22,980 bases of DNA from Victivallales bacterium (lineage in GTDB: Bacteria; Verrucomicrobiota; Lentisphaeria; Oligosphaerales; Oligosphaeraceae). Below are positions 15,271 through 22,379 of the stretch, one piece after another. Numbering within the stretch: position 1 is the stretch's first letter; every line of letters starts with the position of its first letter. The translations under genes were made by a program, and so were the position numbers. The notes under the pieces are model-generated. The model saw nothing but the letters and a program-made list of their open reading frames with translations. It searched no databases and was not told where the DNA came from. The stretch lies in assembly GCA_900771165.1 (NCBI GenBank), contig CAAGMX010000160.1, positions 1 to 22,980 of the forward strand, read 5' to 3'.

Positions 15271-16227
15271 ATGAAGGCATTCCTCACAATTCTCTGCCTC
15301 CTTCCCCTCTGCCTGGGGGCCGCCCCCCTGCGCATCGCCCAGCTGGTGGCGCCGGGACGGGCCATGGAACGGGGATATCCCAACGCCCTGGCCAGCCTGC
15401 TGGAGACGGTGGCGGACACCACGGGACTGGACCTGGAGACCACCCCCATGCTGGTGGATTCCTTCCGGGATCCCCGGCTGCGCCAATGCCCCTTCCTCTA
15501 TGTGAACTGGAACGACCGGGAAGACTGGGAAACCATGCCCCGGGAAGAGGTGGAGGCCCTGGGCCAGTTCCTGGCCAGCGGCGGCTTTCTCTGGTTGGAC
15601 GCCGGGATCGCCGCCGAGTTCCTGCGCCAGGCCGGCGCAGATGCCGCCCAGCACCACAGCTACGGAGAATGGCAGGTGGCCCCGGAAGTCCAGCGGTTCC
15701 TCCAAAAAGCCCTGCCCGGACACCCCTTCCTCCCCCTCTCCCGAAAAGATCCCCTCTTCCGATGCTTCTTCCAGGGCCTTCCCGATGTCTCCCTCCTGCC
15801 CAGGGAAGTCCAGCAATACGTCACCGAAGAGAAGTGGCCCGGGGGCACCTACTCCGTCATGGGCATCCGGCTGGAGGGAAGGCTGGCGGTCATGGCCACC
15901 CCCATTCTTTCCATGGGATGGGGAAAATCCTCCCTGGGCGGCTGGACCAATGAGATCCGCATGAAAACCCTGGAACAGGGAGAAACCCTGGGAGTCCTCC
16001 TTCCTCAGGCCGCCGTCCTGGGCCCCGCCTTCCCCGCACGACGGGAAGACGGCACCTTCGACAAGGTCTTCTGCCAGGAAAACGCCGTCCCCGCCTGGCT
16101 TCAGGAACCCACGGGGCAGTGGAGACTCTTCCGCTACCACGACTCCCAGCAGATCAACGACTTCATCCACATCTTCTACTCCCGCCTGGGGGCCAATTTC
16201 ATCCTGGCCGCCCTCATGGGAGAGTAA
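15271..16227 (+). CDS. Secreted DUF4159-domain protein
   Basis: 318 aa from the ATG at 15271. The N-terminus MKAFLTILCLLPLCLGAAP is a clear signal peptide with likely cleavage after LGA, so the mature protein is periplasmic or exported. The body resembles DUF4159: RIAQLVAPGRAMERGYPNALASLLETVADTTGLD, then PMLVDSFRDPRLRQCPFLYVNWNDRED, and FLASGGFLWLDAG, the last being the usual 'gap in a beta sheet then LxxGGfL' region. DUF4159 proteins are common in PVC, Bacteroidota and related genomes; the function is unknown, though the fold is thought to be glutamine-amidotransferase-like. The frame extends 9 nt upstream to a TTG, but the ATG starts the signal peptide exactly. No Shine-Dalgarno is visible. 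It is divergent from the cysteine-rich gene. Confidence 0.8.
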   Translation: MKAFLTILCLLPLCLGAAPLRIAQLVAPGRAMERGYPNALASLLETVADTTGLDLETTPMLVDSFRDPRLRQCPFLYVNWNDREDWETMPREEVEALGQFLASGGFLWLDAGIAAEFLRQAGADAAQHHSYGEWQVAPEVQRFLQKALPGHPFLPLSRKDPLFRCFFQGLPDVSLLPREVQQYVTEEKWPGGTYSVMGIRLEGRLAVMATPILSMGWGKSSLGGWTNEIRMKTLEQGETLGVLLPQAAVLGPAFPARREDGTFDKVFCQENAVPAWLQEPTGQWRLFRYHDSQQINDFIHIFYSRLGANFILAALMGE

Positions 16228-16607
16228 GCCCCCCCCAAAAAAATCCCCGAAATCGAAAGGACGGGGCAACGCTCTTTTTTCAGGAAAATTCCCGCGGCTT
16301 TACGACAATTCGGGACAATTCCACACAACAGGTCACAACTCTCTGCGCCACCCGGAAATCGGCAGGGATAAATTTCCTGTTTGTCATTGGATAAACCGTC
16401 TGCCGGGAATTATCTTACGCCCATACTTGTTTCCCCGCATGAGGTCGAGGGTGGCGGAATTCTTCGTTTTTCCCCTTCCCTTCATGCCCGGGATGCGGAA
16501 GTTTTTTTTTCATCCAAGGGGATTCTCCCCGCTGTCCCTGCCTGTCTTTTTTTCGGTGCGGGGGCACCTCTCCCTCCAACCCAAACCCAACCCAAGGAAT
16601 TTAGGAA
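16228..16607 (+). other. 380-bp intergenic region without a gene
   Basis: I see no convincing open frame here. Just past the DUF4159 stop there is a short CCCCG / CGGGG inverted repeat, then TTTTTT at about 16274, a possible weak terminator. Further on lie AT-richer sequence, a hairpin followed by nine T (16475-16510) and a second T7 run near 16548. The last 90 bp form the leader of the next gene. No clear -35/-10 pair was found. Confidence 0.6.
16475..16510 (+). terminator. Candidate terminator or attenuator ahead of the unknown membrane protein gene
   Basis: CTTCC (16475-16479) pairs with GGAAG (16497-16501), and CAT (16483-16485) with ATG (16493-16495), around a GC-rich loop; nine T follow at once (16502-16510). 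The stem is interrupted, so stability is moderate, but the long U-run is strong. It lies about 250 nt past the DUF4159 stop and about 100 nt before the next start, so it could end the first gene or act as a leader attenuator for the second. Confidence 0.4.
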
Positions 16608-17426
16608 ATGGATTTAAAGTGGATTCTTGTCATGGTCGTTGGCTTTGTCGCCGCCATGGTCGGTATGAATAAGCAAAAGAGCGGTGCCGCCTGGGGTCAG
16701 ATTCTGGCCATTGTGGGTGCCGTCATCGCCGTGGCGGGTGCCGCCATGAACCTGACGGGTTTCTTCCGGGCCGGCTCCCAGAGCCGCGACCGGGAAAACC
16801 GCTACATGTATCTCCAGGCCCGGATCCTGGCGGATCATCTGAAGGAAGCGACCAACGCCAAGAAGGTGGCGGTGATCTGCGATTCCAGCATCTTCCTGGA
16901 CGAGTGGGGCGATCCCCTGCCCAAGCCCCGGGCCAACCCCTGGCTGGACGCCGTCAAGGATGCCTTCAAGGGCGCTGAGGTGATTCCCGTCTACAAGAAG
17001 TTCAAGATCAAGAAGCCGGCCAACGAGCAGGCGGGCATGATGATGCCCCCTCCCATGGCCTTCGGCATGATGTCCGGCGCCGACTGGAAGAAGATTGTGG
17101 ATGAGGTGAAGAAGGCGAAGCCCGATGTCATCGTGAACATTCACACCTTCCCCCAGGAGGGCAAGCTTCCCGCCGCCCTGGCTCTGCTGAAGGGCTACAA
17201 GGTCGGCTTCCTGAACTCCTGCTCCAACGACGAGCTGCGTTTCGCCTTCAAGGATGGCGGAAAGGCCATGGCCGAGGTGCTGGCGGTGGTCATGACCAAG
17301 AGTGATGCCAAGTACGACGACACCATCCCCTCCAGCGACAAGAAGGCCTTTGCCCGCCGCTTCGTCCTGGTCACCAAGGACAACTACGAGGCTGGCATGA
17401 AGGAGGCCTCCAAGGGCGGACGGTAG
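16608..17426 (+). CDS. Membrane-anchored protein of unknown function
   Basis: 272 aa, not recognised. Two hydrophobic helices come first (about 4-20 and 31-53), joined by a short loop (MNKQKSGAAWGQ). A soluble domain follows with alternating beta/alpha character: KKVAVICDSSIF, AEVIPVYKKFKI, KPDVIVNIHTF, YKVGFLNSCSND and FVLVTKD look like parallel strands of a Rossmann-like or periplasmic-binding-like fold. Between them is a methionine-rich loop MMMPPPMAFGMM (about 144-155). No catalytic motif is evident. Start: ATG at 16608 with AAGGA upstream. The gene has a long leader and is closed by two tandem hairpins, the second a strong terminator, so it looks like an independent and perhaps well-expressed unit. 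A sensor or binding role is possible but unproven. Confidence 0.85.
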   Translation: MDLKWILVMVVGFVAAMVGMNKQKSGAAWGQILAIVGAVIAVAGAAMNLTGFFRAGSQSRDRENRYMYLQARILADHLKEATNAKKVAVICDSSIFLDEWGDPLPKPRANPWLDAVKDAFKGAEVIPVYKKFKIKKPANEQAGMMMPPPMAFGMMSGADWKKIVDEVKKAKPDVIVNIHTFPQEGKLPAALALLKGYKVGFLNSCSNDELRFAFKDGGKAMAEVLAVVMTKSDAKYDDTIPSSDKKAFARRFVLVTKDNYEAGMKEASKGGR

Positions 17427-17439
17427 TCTTCCCCCCTGA

Positions 17440-17466
17440 GGGGAGCCGGGGATTCTCCCGCTCCCC
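17440..17466 (+). terminator. First of two tandem hairpins after the unknown membrane protein gene
   Basis: GGGGAGC (17440-17446) pairs with GCTCCCC (17460-17466), with further inner G-C pairs, and is followed by TTTCC. It starts 14 nt after the stop codon. It is weaker in its U-tract than the hairpin that follows. Confidence 0.5.
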
Positions 17467-17491
17467 TTTCCTCCTGATTCCTGCACAGGTG

Positions 17492-17530
17492 AAGGCGGTC
17501 GGTGGCTTTGCCCCCCGGCCGCCTTTTTTT
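17492..17530 (+). terminator. Rho-independent terminator
   Basis: An 11-bp stem with one G-U pair (AAGGCGGTCGG at 17492-17502 with CCGGCCGCCTT at 17515-17525) and a 12-nt loop, then a run of seven T ending at 17530. This is a textbook intrinsic terminator separating the 16608 gene from the YhcH-family gene at 17566. Confidence 0.88.
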
Positions 17531-17565
17531 GTGGATTTGTTTTTCCCTCCCCTCATCCCACTGCC

Positions 17566-18018
17566 ATGATCCACGATACCCTGGAGAATTTCTCCCGCTA
17601 TCTCCCCCTGCATCCCCGTTTTGCCAAAGTGGCCGAGTTCCTGCAAACCACGGATTTGCGCACCCTGCCCCAGGGACGGGTGGACATTCTTCCCGACGGA
17701 GAGATCTTCGCCAATGTCCAATGCCCCCGCAGCCGCACCCCGGAGGCGACCCCGCTGGAATACCATCGGAAATACATCGATGTCCAGATTCCCCTGGAGG
17801 AGGCGGAAATCATGGGCTGGCTTCCCCTGGCCAAGGTTCCCGAGAGCCTGCGCTACAACCCGGAGACCGACGCCGCCCTGGGCCCCGCTCCCCACACCAG
17901 CCGCCCCACCGTCCTCCCCGGGGAATTCACCATCTTCTTCCCCCAGGATGCCCATGCTCCCTGCATCGGAGACGGACGGGAGATGGCGAAGATCATCATC
18001 AAGGTGCTGGCGGAGTAG
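17566..18018 (+). CDS. YhcH/YjgK/YiaL-family protein (DUF386)
   Basis: 150-aa cupin-like protein. The family pattern is clear: EYHRKYIDVQIPLEEAEIMGW (65-85), with Glu65 and His67 as likely metal ligands, and GEFTIFFPQDAHAPC (119-133), with His130, followed by KIIIKV at the C-terminus. E. coli relatives include YhcH (NanQ, linked to sialic-acid anomer handling), YiaL and TabA, so a sugar or sugar-acid epimerase or mutarotase role is plausible; the substrate here is unknown. It is only 30 bp upstream of coaX on the same strand and so likely shares its transcript, after a strong terminator that isolates both from the preceding gene. No obvious Shine-Dalgarno precedes the ATG. Confidence 0.88.
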   Translation: MIHDTLENFSRYLPLHPRFAKVAEFLQTTDLRTLPQGRVDILPDGEIFANVQCPRSRTPEATPLEYHRKYIDVQIPLEEAEIMGWLPLAKVPESLRYNPETDAALGPAPHTSRPTVLPGEFTIFFPQDAHAPCIGDGREMAKIIIKVLAE

Positions 18019-18048
18019 CCCTGCCGTCGTCCCCTGATCCTCCTGAAG

Positions 18049-18789
18049 ATGACCGACCTGCTTCTCAATGTGGGAAATACCCGTGTGGCCCTGGGGAACG
18101 GCACCCCCGGAACCCCGGATTTCCAGGTGGACTACTTCCCCACGGAACATTTCCTGTCCCAGTGGACGCCTCCTTCCCGGGAGAGCGGCGCCTGGAAGGT
18201 CTGCGGCGCCTGCGTGGTTCCCGCCATTGCCCGCACCCTGGAGGCCCGGTTCCCGGGACACTTCCACTGGATCTCCCCCAAGGACTTCCCCCAGCTGGAC
18301 TGCTCCCTCTACCCCCCGGGACGCCTGGGGGCCGACCGTCTGGCCAATCTGGCCGCCGCCCAGGCACTGGCCCCACGCCAGGCCGTGATGGTGGTGGACT
18401 GCGGAACCGCCCTCAACTCCGTCTGCCTCTCCCCCCAGGGAAAGTTCCTGGGAGGCGTCATTCTGCCGGGACGGGAAACCGCCCTGGCCTCCCTGGGGCG
18501 CAATACCGCCCAGCTGCCGGAGTTCGCCGTCTCCGCCGCCCATGACTTCAATCCCCTGGGAACGGATTCGGAAGCCGCCATCCGCAACGGCGTGGATCTC
18601 GGTATCCTGGGGGCGGTGGAAAAGGTGATCCGCGCCACCCGGAAACAGGAAGCCATGGCCCAGTGCCGTGTCTGGTTCACCGGCGGCGACGCCCCCTTCT
18701 TCGTAGAATATCTTCCCCGGGAACTCCAGGCGGAGCTGGCACCCCTCCCCCTCACGCTCTACGGCATCTCCTTGGCCAAAAAATCATAA
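18049..18789 (+). CDS. coaX: Type III pantothenate kinase (CoaX-like), with altered acidic residues
   Basis: 246 aa, normal length for CoaX, which phosphorylates pantothenate as the first step to coenzyme A. Recognisable elements: the phosphate-binding start LLLNVGNTRVALG (4-16), GADRLANLAAA (94-104), VVDCGTALNSVCL (115-127), GGVILPGRETALASLGRNTAQLP (135-157), GTDSEAAIRNGV (171-182) and TGGDAPF (211-217). Two usual acidic positions are changed: D(I/V)GNT is NVGNT (Asn7), and the Asp that normally follows DxGTA(T/I)T(V/I) is missing (NSVC instead). Asp117, the equivalent of the catalytic Asp, is kept. It may be a divergent but active enzyme or one of altered activity. It follows the YhcH-family gene by 30 bp; an AT-rich patch comes next. 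Confidence 0.85.
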   Translation: MTDLLLNVGNTRVALGNGTPGTPDFQVDYFPTEHFLSQWTPPSRESGAWKVCGACVVPAIARTLEARFPGHFHWISPKDFPQLDCSLYPPGRLGADRLANLAAAQALAPRQAVMVVDCGTALNSVCLSPQGKFLGGVILPGRETALASLGRNTAQLPEFAVSAAHDFNPLGTDSEAAIRNGVDLGILGAVEKVIRATRKQEAMAQCRVWFTGGDAPFFVEYLPRELQAELAPLPLTLYGISLAKKS

Positions 18790-18807
18790 TCTGCGCCTTT
18801 TTGTTGG

Positions 18808-18832
18808 TTTTATTATAAGTCTTTTATTATAA
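18808..18832. repeat. AT-rich direct repeats TTTTATTATAA
   Basis: TTTTATTATAA occurs at 18808-18818 and again at 18822-18832 (14-bp period), followed by a related TTATATTATA at 18838-18847. The patch, about 60 bp, is strikingly AT-rich in this GC-rich DNA. On the minus strand it holds several TATAAT strings. It lies between convergent genes, just after coaX. Its role is unknown. Confidence 0.85.
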
Positions 18833-18927
18833 AGTAGTTATATTATACACCGCCGAGGGTTCCCGCACCCTTCCACTCCCGGGGGACTGAACGGGATCGC
18901 CTGGAAGAGGCGGCAGGGGGAGGGAAC

Positions 18928-18960
18928 AAAAACGCCCTCCCGTTCGTAAGCGGGAGGGCG
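18928..18960 (-). terminator. Rho-independent terminator of the SorE-like dehydrogenase gene
   Basis: A perfect 10-bp stem CGCCCTCCCG / CGGGAGGGCG (18951-18960 with 18933-18942) and an 8-nt loop, followed on the minus strand by TTTTTG. It lies about 63 nt past the stop codon at 19024 and is the expected end of the lipoprotein-dehydrogenase transcript. Confidence 0.88.
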
Positions 18961-19023
18961 CTGTGGGGTTCTGCCTTCCGCCTCAGAGGAGAGGGGGAAG
19001 GCAGGGAGGGTGGTTTGTCTGCG

Positions 19024-20289
19024 TTAGGCCAGGCGGGGCATCTTCTCCAGGACGATGCGCTCCGCCTCCAGATTCCAGAGGCCGTTGTGGCGGCGGCACG
19101 CCTCGTCCAGCTCGGCGAAGACGGGATCCGTCTTCCCCTTTTCCGCGAAGTCGGCAATGGCCGTCAGGGGGAAGTCCTGGTGGGTGTAGATCAGCTTCTT
19201 CCCGCCCTTGATGGAGGGGAGATTGAGGGTGGTCTCGCCGGCGGCGGTCAGGCCGCCCACATGGGTGATCATGATGGCGGGATTGAGGACGCCCTCTCCC
19301 ATGAGCTTCAGAGCCTCCCGGATGTCATCGGTGTTGCCTCCGCTGGTGCCCACGATGTGGGTGCCGGAGTAGTGGACGTTGTAGAAGTTCAGCTTGGCGG
19401 CGAACTTGGGGTCCATGGGGCCGGCGAAGAAGTTCATGCAGCCGCCCTTGCCCAGGATGGCGTCCCCCTGCTCCACCAGAGGAGCCACAGGCGCCATGAC
19501 GAAGACATCATCGTATCCGGTGCCCTGGGAGAGAGCCAGGAGATCCGCCGTGGCCGTGGGGGAGGAGGTGTTCTGGTAGACCAGCTTCACGCCGTGGGCG
19601 GCGGCATCTTCCACCGTCAGCACAGAGGCCGCCCGGTCCAGCCGGGCCTGGTCGATGTCGGTGACCACCACCAGGGAGGGGGCCATGGGGCCGTGGAGCA
19701 GATAGTCGATGAGACCCAGTCCCATGGGGCCGGCGGAGGCGATGCAGGCGCACTTGCCGCCCTTCTTGACGCCCATGGTGTGCTGGTAGGAGCCCGGGGT
19801 CTCCATGCGATACTGGGCGTGGCAGGCCCCCACCAGGCAGCTCATAGGCTCCGAGAGGGAAGCCATGAAGAACGCCTCGCCGGTGTATTTCAGGAGGCAG
19901 TCCATTTCCATCACGCAGGAGGGGATGCGAATGAAGGTAGAATCTCCGCCGATGGTGGGGAAAGAATATCCGGGGGCGTCCAGGGAGCCCTTGTAGTTCA
20001 GGGCGGGCTGGATGCCGAAGCGCTCTCCGGGCTGGAACTTGTCCTGCCACTTCTTGCCCACCTGGCGGATGATGCCGCAGAACTCATGGCCCACGATGAC
20101 GGGGTTGGTGGCGCAGTCGTTGGGGACCCTTTTGTGCCCCGCGCCCTGCTCCGCCGCCTTGAAGGAGGACATGCAGATGGAATCGCAGACCACTTCGGCG
20201 ATGATGCCATCGTCGCCGCATTCCGGCAGTTCGAAGGATTCCAGTCGGAGGTCATTCACGCCATAGAGGCGGAGGGCGGTGGTTTTCAT
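19024..20289 (-). CDS. Zinc-type medium-chain dehydrogenase, L-sorbose-1-phosphate reductase (SorE)-like
   Basis: 421-aa NAD(P)-dependent alcohol/polyol dehydrogenase of the MDR superfamily. The start MKTTALRLYGVNDLRLESFELPE, the catalytic-zinc region ICMSSFKAA...GAGHKRVPND...NPVIVGHEFCGII (38-74, with GHEF at 67-70), and a nucleotide-binding segment KCACIASAGPMGLGLIDYLL resemble SorE-like 'zinc-binding dehydrogenases' of sugar-phosphate metabolism. The usual four-cysteine structural zinc lobe is not evident. It is also longer than typical MDR enzymes (about 350 aa), as SorE relatives are. The actual substrate is uncertain; SorE itself reduces sorbose-1-phosphate. AGGAGA lies 11 nt before the ATG. 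It is 60 bp downstream of the small lipoprotein gene and ends at a strong terminator. Confidence 0.85.
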   Translation of the reverse strand: MKTTALRLYGVNDLRLESFELPECGDDGIIAEVVCDSICMSSFKAAEQGAGHKRVPNDCATNPVIVGHEFCGIIRQVGKKWQDKFQPGERFGIQPALNYKGSLDAPGYSFPTIGGDSTFIRIPSCVMEMDCLLKYTGEAFFMASLSEPMSCLVGACHAQYRMETPGSYQHTMGVKKGGKCACIASAGPMGLGLIDYLLHGPMAPSLVVVTDIDQARLDRAASVLTVEDAAAHGVKLVYQNTSSPTATADLLALSQGTGYDDVFVMAPVAPLVEQGDAILGKGGCMNFFAGPMDPKFAAKLNFYNVHYSGTHIVGTSGGNTDDIREALKLMGEGVLNPAIMITHVGGLTAAGETTLNLPSIKGGKKLIYTHQDFPLTAIADFAEKGKTDPVFAELDEACRRHNGLWNLEAERIVLEKMPRLA

Positions 20290-20349
20290 GGGGGCGTATT
20301 CTCCTGAATGATGTGTTTTGAGGGAAGGGCGAGAGAGAAATGGGGGGGA

Positions 20350-20577
20350 TCAGGGCATGTCCTGGAGGGCGTCCTCCAGCTGGCGGTTATGCTCCTCGTT
20401 GAGATTTTGGATCTTCTCCTTGCTCTGGTTGTAGCTTTTGCCCACCGTGCCGCCGTAGTCCAGCGTCTCCTTCACCCCGTCCGTCACAGGGGGCTTGCCG
20501 GATTCGGATTTGCCGCAGGAGGGAAGAACGCCCAGCAGAAGGGCGCCCAGCAGGAGGACCGTCAGGGATTTCAGCAT
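20350..20577 (-). CDS. Small lipoprotein, unknown function
   Basis: 75 aa. A lipoprotein signal peptide is clear: MLKSLTVLLLGALLLGVLPSC, with lipobox LPSC and Cys21 as the lipidated residue. The mature part is short and hydrophilic (GKSESGKPPVTDGVKETLDYGG...), ending in a charged heptad-like helix (KSYNQSKEKIQNLNEEHNRQLEDALQ) that could form a coiled coil. The frame is open further upstream, but AAGGAGT lies 7 nt before the ATG at 20577 and the signal peptide begins there. The downstream neighbour is the dehydrogenase, 60 bp away; their pairing may be incidental. Confidence 0.82.
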   Translation of the reverse strand: MLKSLTVLLLGALLLGVLPSCGKSESGKPPVTDGVKETLDYGGTVGKSYNQSKEKIQNLNEEHNRQLEDALQDMP

Positions 20578-21025
20578 GGAAAAGACTCCTTTTGCAGGAT
20601 GACAGGGAAAACCGGGAGGAGGGGGGCCGGATGGGAAAGCGCACCGGGAAACCGCCCCGTTCTTTGCGGGACACAAAACGGGTCTAATTTAACCCATGTC
20701 GTCTCTGCCGCCAGCCTGAAAACCTCCCTCCTCTCCCCCCCTCCTGCCCCACAAAACGCCGGCTTCCCGGCCCTTTCCCCCGGCTTTCCCCCGGGAGGGA
20801 AAGATTGGGCTTCTTTTTCCGGCCTATGTTTTCAGGAACAGCGGAAATGGGAGTACATTATGCCGTTTTCGGCCAAATTGGCCCAGACGGCGGGGAGACC
20901 CGTCCCCGTAGAAAGATTGACACATCCACCTGACGCCGCAGTCCGTTCCCTGGTTTTTTCCCGGGGGAGGGGGGGGAGGCTCCTTCGGCATCGGGGCCCA
21001 CCACCATCCACCGGCAAGGAGCACC
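20578..21025. other. 448-bp divergent intergenic region without a gene
   Basis: It separates the minus-strand lipoprotein from the plus-strand uracil permease and should hold promoters for both. Visible features: an imperfect palindrome GGGTCTAATTTAACCC at about 20681-20696, a perfect inverted repeat at 20871-20883, a GGGGA...TCCCC mini-hairpin near 20895-20910, and a TTGACA at about 20917 without a matching -10 box. No small gene is convincing. Confidence 0.6.
20871..20883. promoter_or_regulatory. Perfect inverted repeat upstream of the uracil permease gene, possible operator
   Basis: GGCCAAATTGGCC is a perfect 6-1-6 palindrome, about 140 nt before the permease start and just after weak -10-like strings (TACATTAT at about 20854-20861). 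It could be a repressor site or a small RNA hairpin; no regulator is known from this window. Confidence 0.3.
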
Positions 21026-22339
21026 ATGGCGCAAAAGAAAGTTCTGGGGTTTGAGGCGAAAGAGTATCTACTGGGAGTTCAGCACCTGCTGGCCATGTTC
21101 GGCTCCACGGTGCTGGTGCCCCTGATTACCGGCATTTCCCCTGCCGTAGCCCTCTTCACCGCTGGTGTGGGCACCCTGGTCTTCCATTTGATCACCGGAG
21201 GAAAGGTCCCCGTCTTCCTGGGTTCCTCCTTCGCCTTCATCGCCGCCCTCTGCACCGTCATCGGCGACATGGGTATTCCCTACGCCCAGGGAGGCATCAT
21301 GGCGGCGGGCGCCGTCTATTTCCTCTTCGCCCTGCTGGCCTATTTTGTGGGGAGCGAGCGGATCCGAGCCCTCTTCCCTCCGGTGGTCACGGGTCCCGTC
21401 ATCATTATCATCGGCCTGAGCCTGGCAGGAGTGGGCATCTGTGACTCCCTGGGATTCATCATCGGCAACGCCAGCACCTACGTCTTCAACACGACCACCC
21501 TGCTGAACGCCGCCATCGCCCTCATCACCTTCACCTTCATGGCCGCCGCCATGAACTGCACCAACGGCATCCTGAAGCTCATCCCCATCCTCCTGGGCAT
21601 CGCCGCCGGATACCTCCTGTGCGTCATCCTCCACTTCTGCGGCCTCTTCTCCATGGACTTCAGCGCCATCCAGAACGCCACCTGGCTCAACATCCCCTAC
21701 AAAGGCGACTTCCTCTCCCTGCCCAAGTTTGATCCCGCCGCCATTGTCACCATCGCCCCCGTGGCCTTGGTGACCTTCATGGAGCATATTGGAGACATCA
21801 CCACCAACGGCGCCGTGGTGGGGAAGGACTTCTTCCAGTCTCCCGGTCTCCACCGCACCCTCCTGGGCGATGGCGTGGCCACCATGATCGCCGGCTTCTT
21901 CGGCGGCCCCGCCAACACCACCTACTCGGAGAACACCGGTGTGCTGGCCACCACCCGGAACTACAATCCGGCCATCCTCCGTCTGGCGGCCATCTTCGCC
22001 ATCCTCCTGGGCTGCATGGGCAAGTTCGGCGCCATCCTCCTCACCATTCCCGGCCCGGTGAAGGGCGGCGTGGAAATCATGCTCTTCGGCATGATCGCGG
22101 CCATCGGCATCCGGACCATCGCCGAATCCAAGTTGGACATGACCAACAACCGGAACCTCTCCGTGATGGCGGGCACCTTCTGCGCCGGCCTGGGCCTCAA
22201 CGCCATCGGCGGCATCAATCTCACCTTCCACGGCATCAACCTGAACATCTCCGCCCTCTTCGTGGCCACGGTGGTGGGCGTCCTCTTGAACCTCTTCCTC
22301 CCCGGCCCCCGCAATTCCAAGATCGCCGAGCAGAAGTAA
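21026..22339 (+). CDS. uraA: Uracil permease, NCS2 (nucleobase:cation symporter-2) family
   Basis: 437-aa polytopic inner-membrane protein with about 14 membrane segments, importing uracil with a cation, usually H+. Family motifs: [17 protein letters not shown] (17-33), the QH motif of TM1; [18 protein letters not shown] (241-258), with Glu253 as the substrate-binding acidic residue; and [21 protein letters not shown] (293-313), the NCS2 signature with Glu302. These match the uracil rather than the xanthine branch. The following upp gene, 40 bp downstream, supports uracil salvage. AAGGAG lies 4 nt before the ATG. The preceding 448-bp region likely carries its promoter and control site. Confidence 0.94.
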   Translation: MAQKKVLGFEAKEYLLGVQHLLAMFGSTVLVPLITGISPAVALFTAGVGTLVFHLITGGKVPVFLGSSFAFIAALCTVIGDMGIPYAQGGIMAAGAVYFLFALLAYFVGSERIRALFPPVVTGPVIIIIGLSLAGVGICDSLGFIIGNASTYVFNTTTLLNAAIALITFTFMAAAMNCTNGILKLIPILLGIAAGYLLCVILHFCGLFSMDFSAIQNATWLNIPYKGDFLSLPKFDPAAIVTIAPVALVTFMEHIGDITTNGAVVGKDFFQSPGLHRTLLGDGVATMIAGFFGGPANTTYSENTGVLATTRNYNPAILRLAAIFAILLGCMGKFGAILLTIPGPVKGGVEIMLFGMIAAIGIRTIAESKLDMTNNRNLSVMAGTFCAGLGLNAIGGINLTFHGINLNISALFVATVVGVLLNLFLPGPRNSKIAEQK

Positions 22340-22379
22340 CCGCCCCCTTTCCCCCTCAACCCTGGCAAGGAGACCCAAG

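Noticed and set aside
16614..17486. Minus-strand open frame opposite the unknown membrane protein gene
   Set aside because: Its composition is a Gly/His/Leu-rich mirror, whereas the plus-strand product has membrane helices, a ribosome site and a terminator in the right place.
20824..21027. Small minus-strand open frames upstream of the uracil permease
   Set aside because: Proline-rich or antisense-like products with no ribosome site and no recognisable features.
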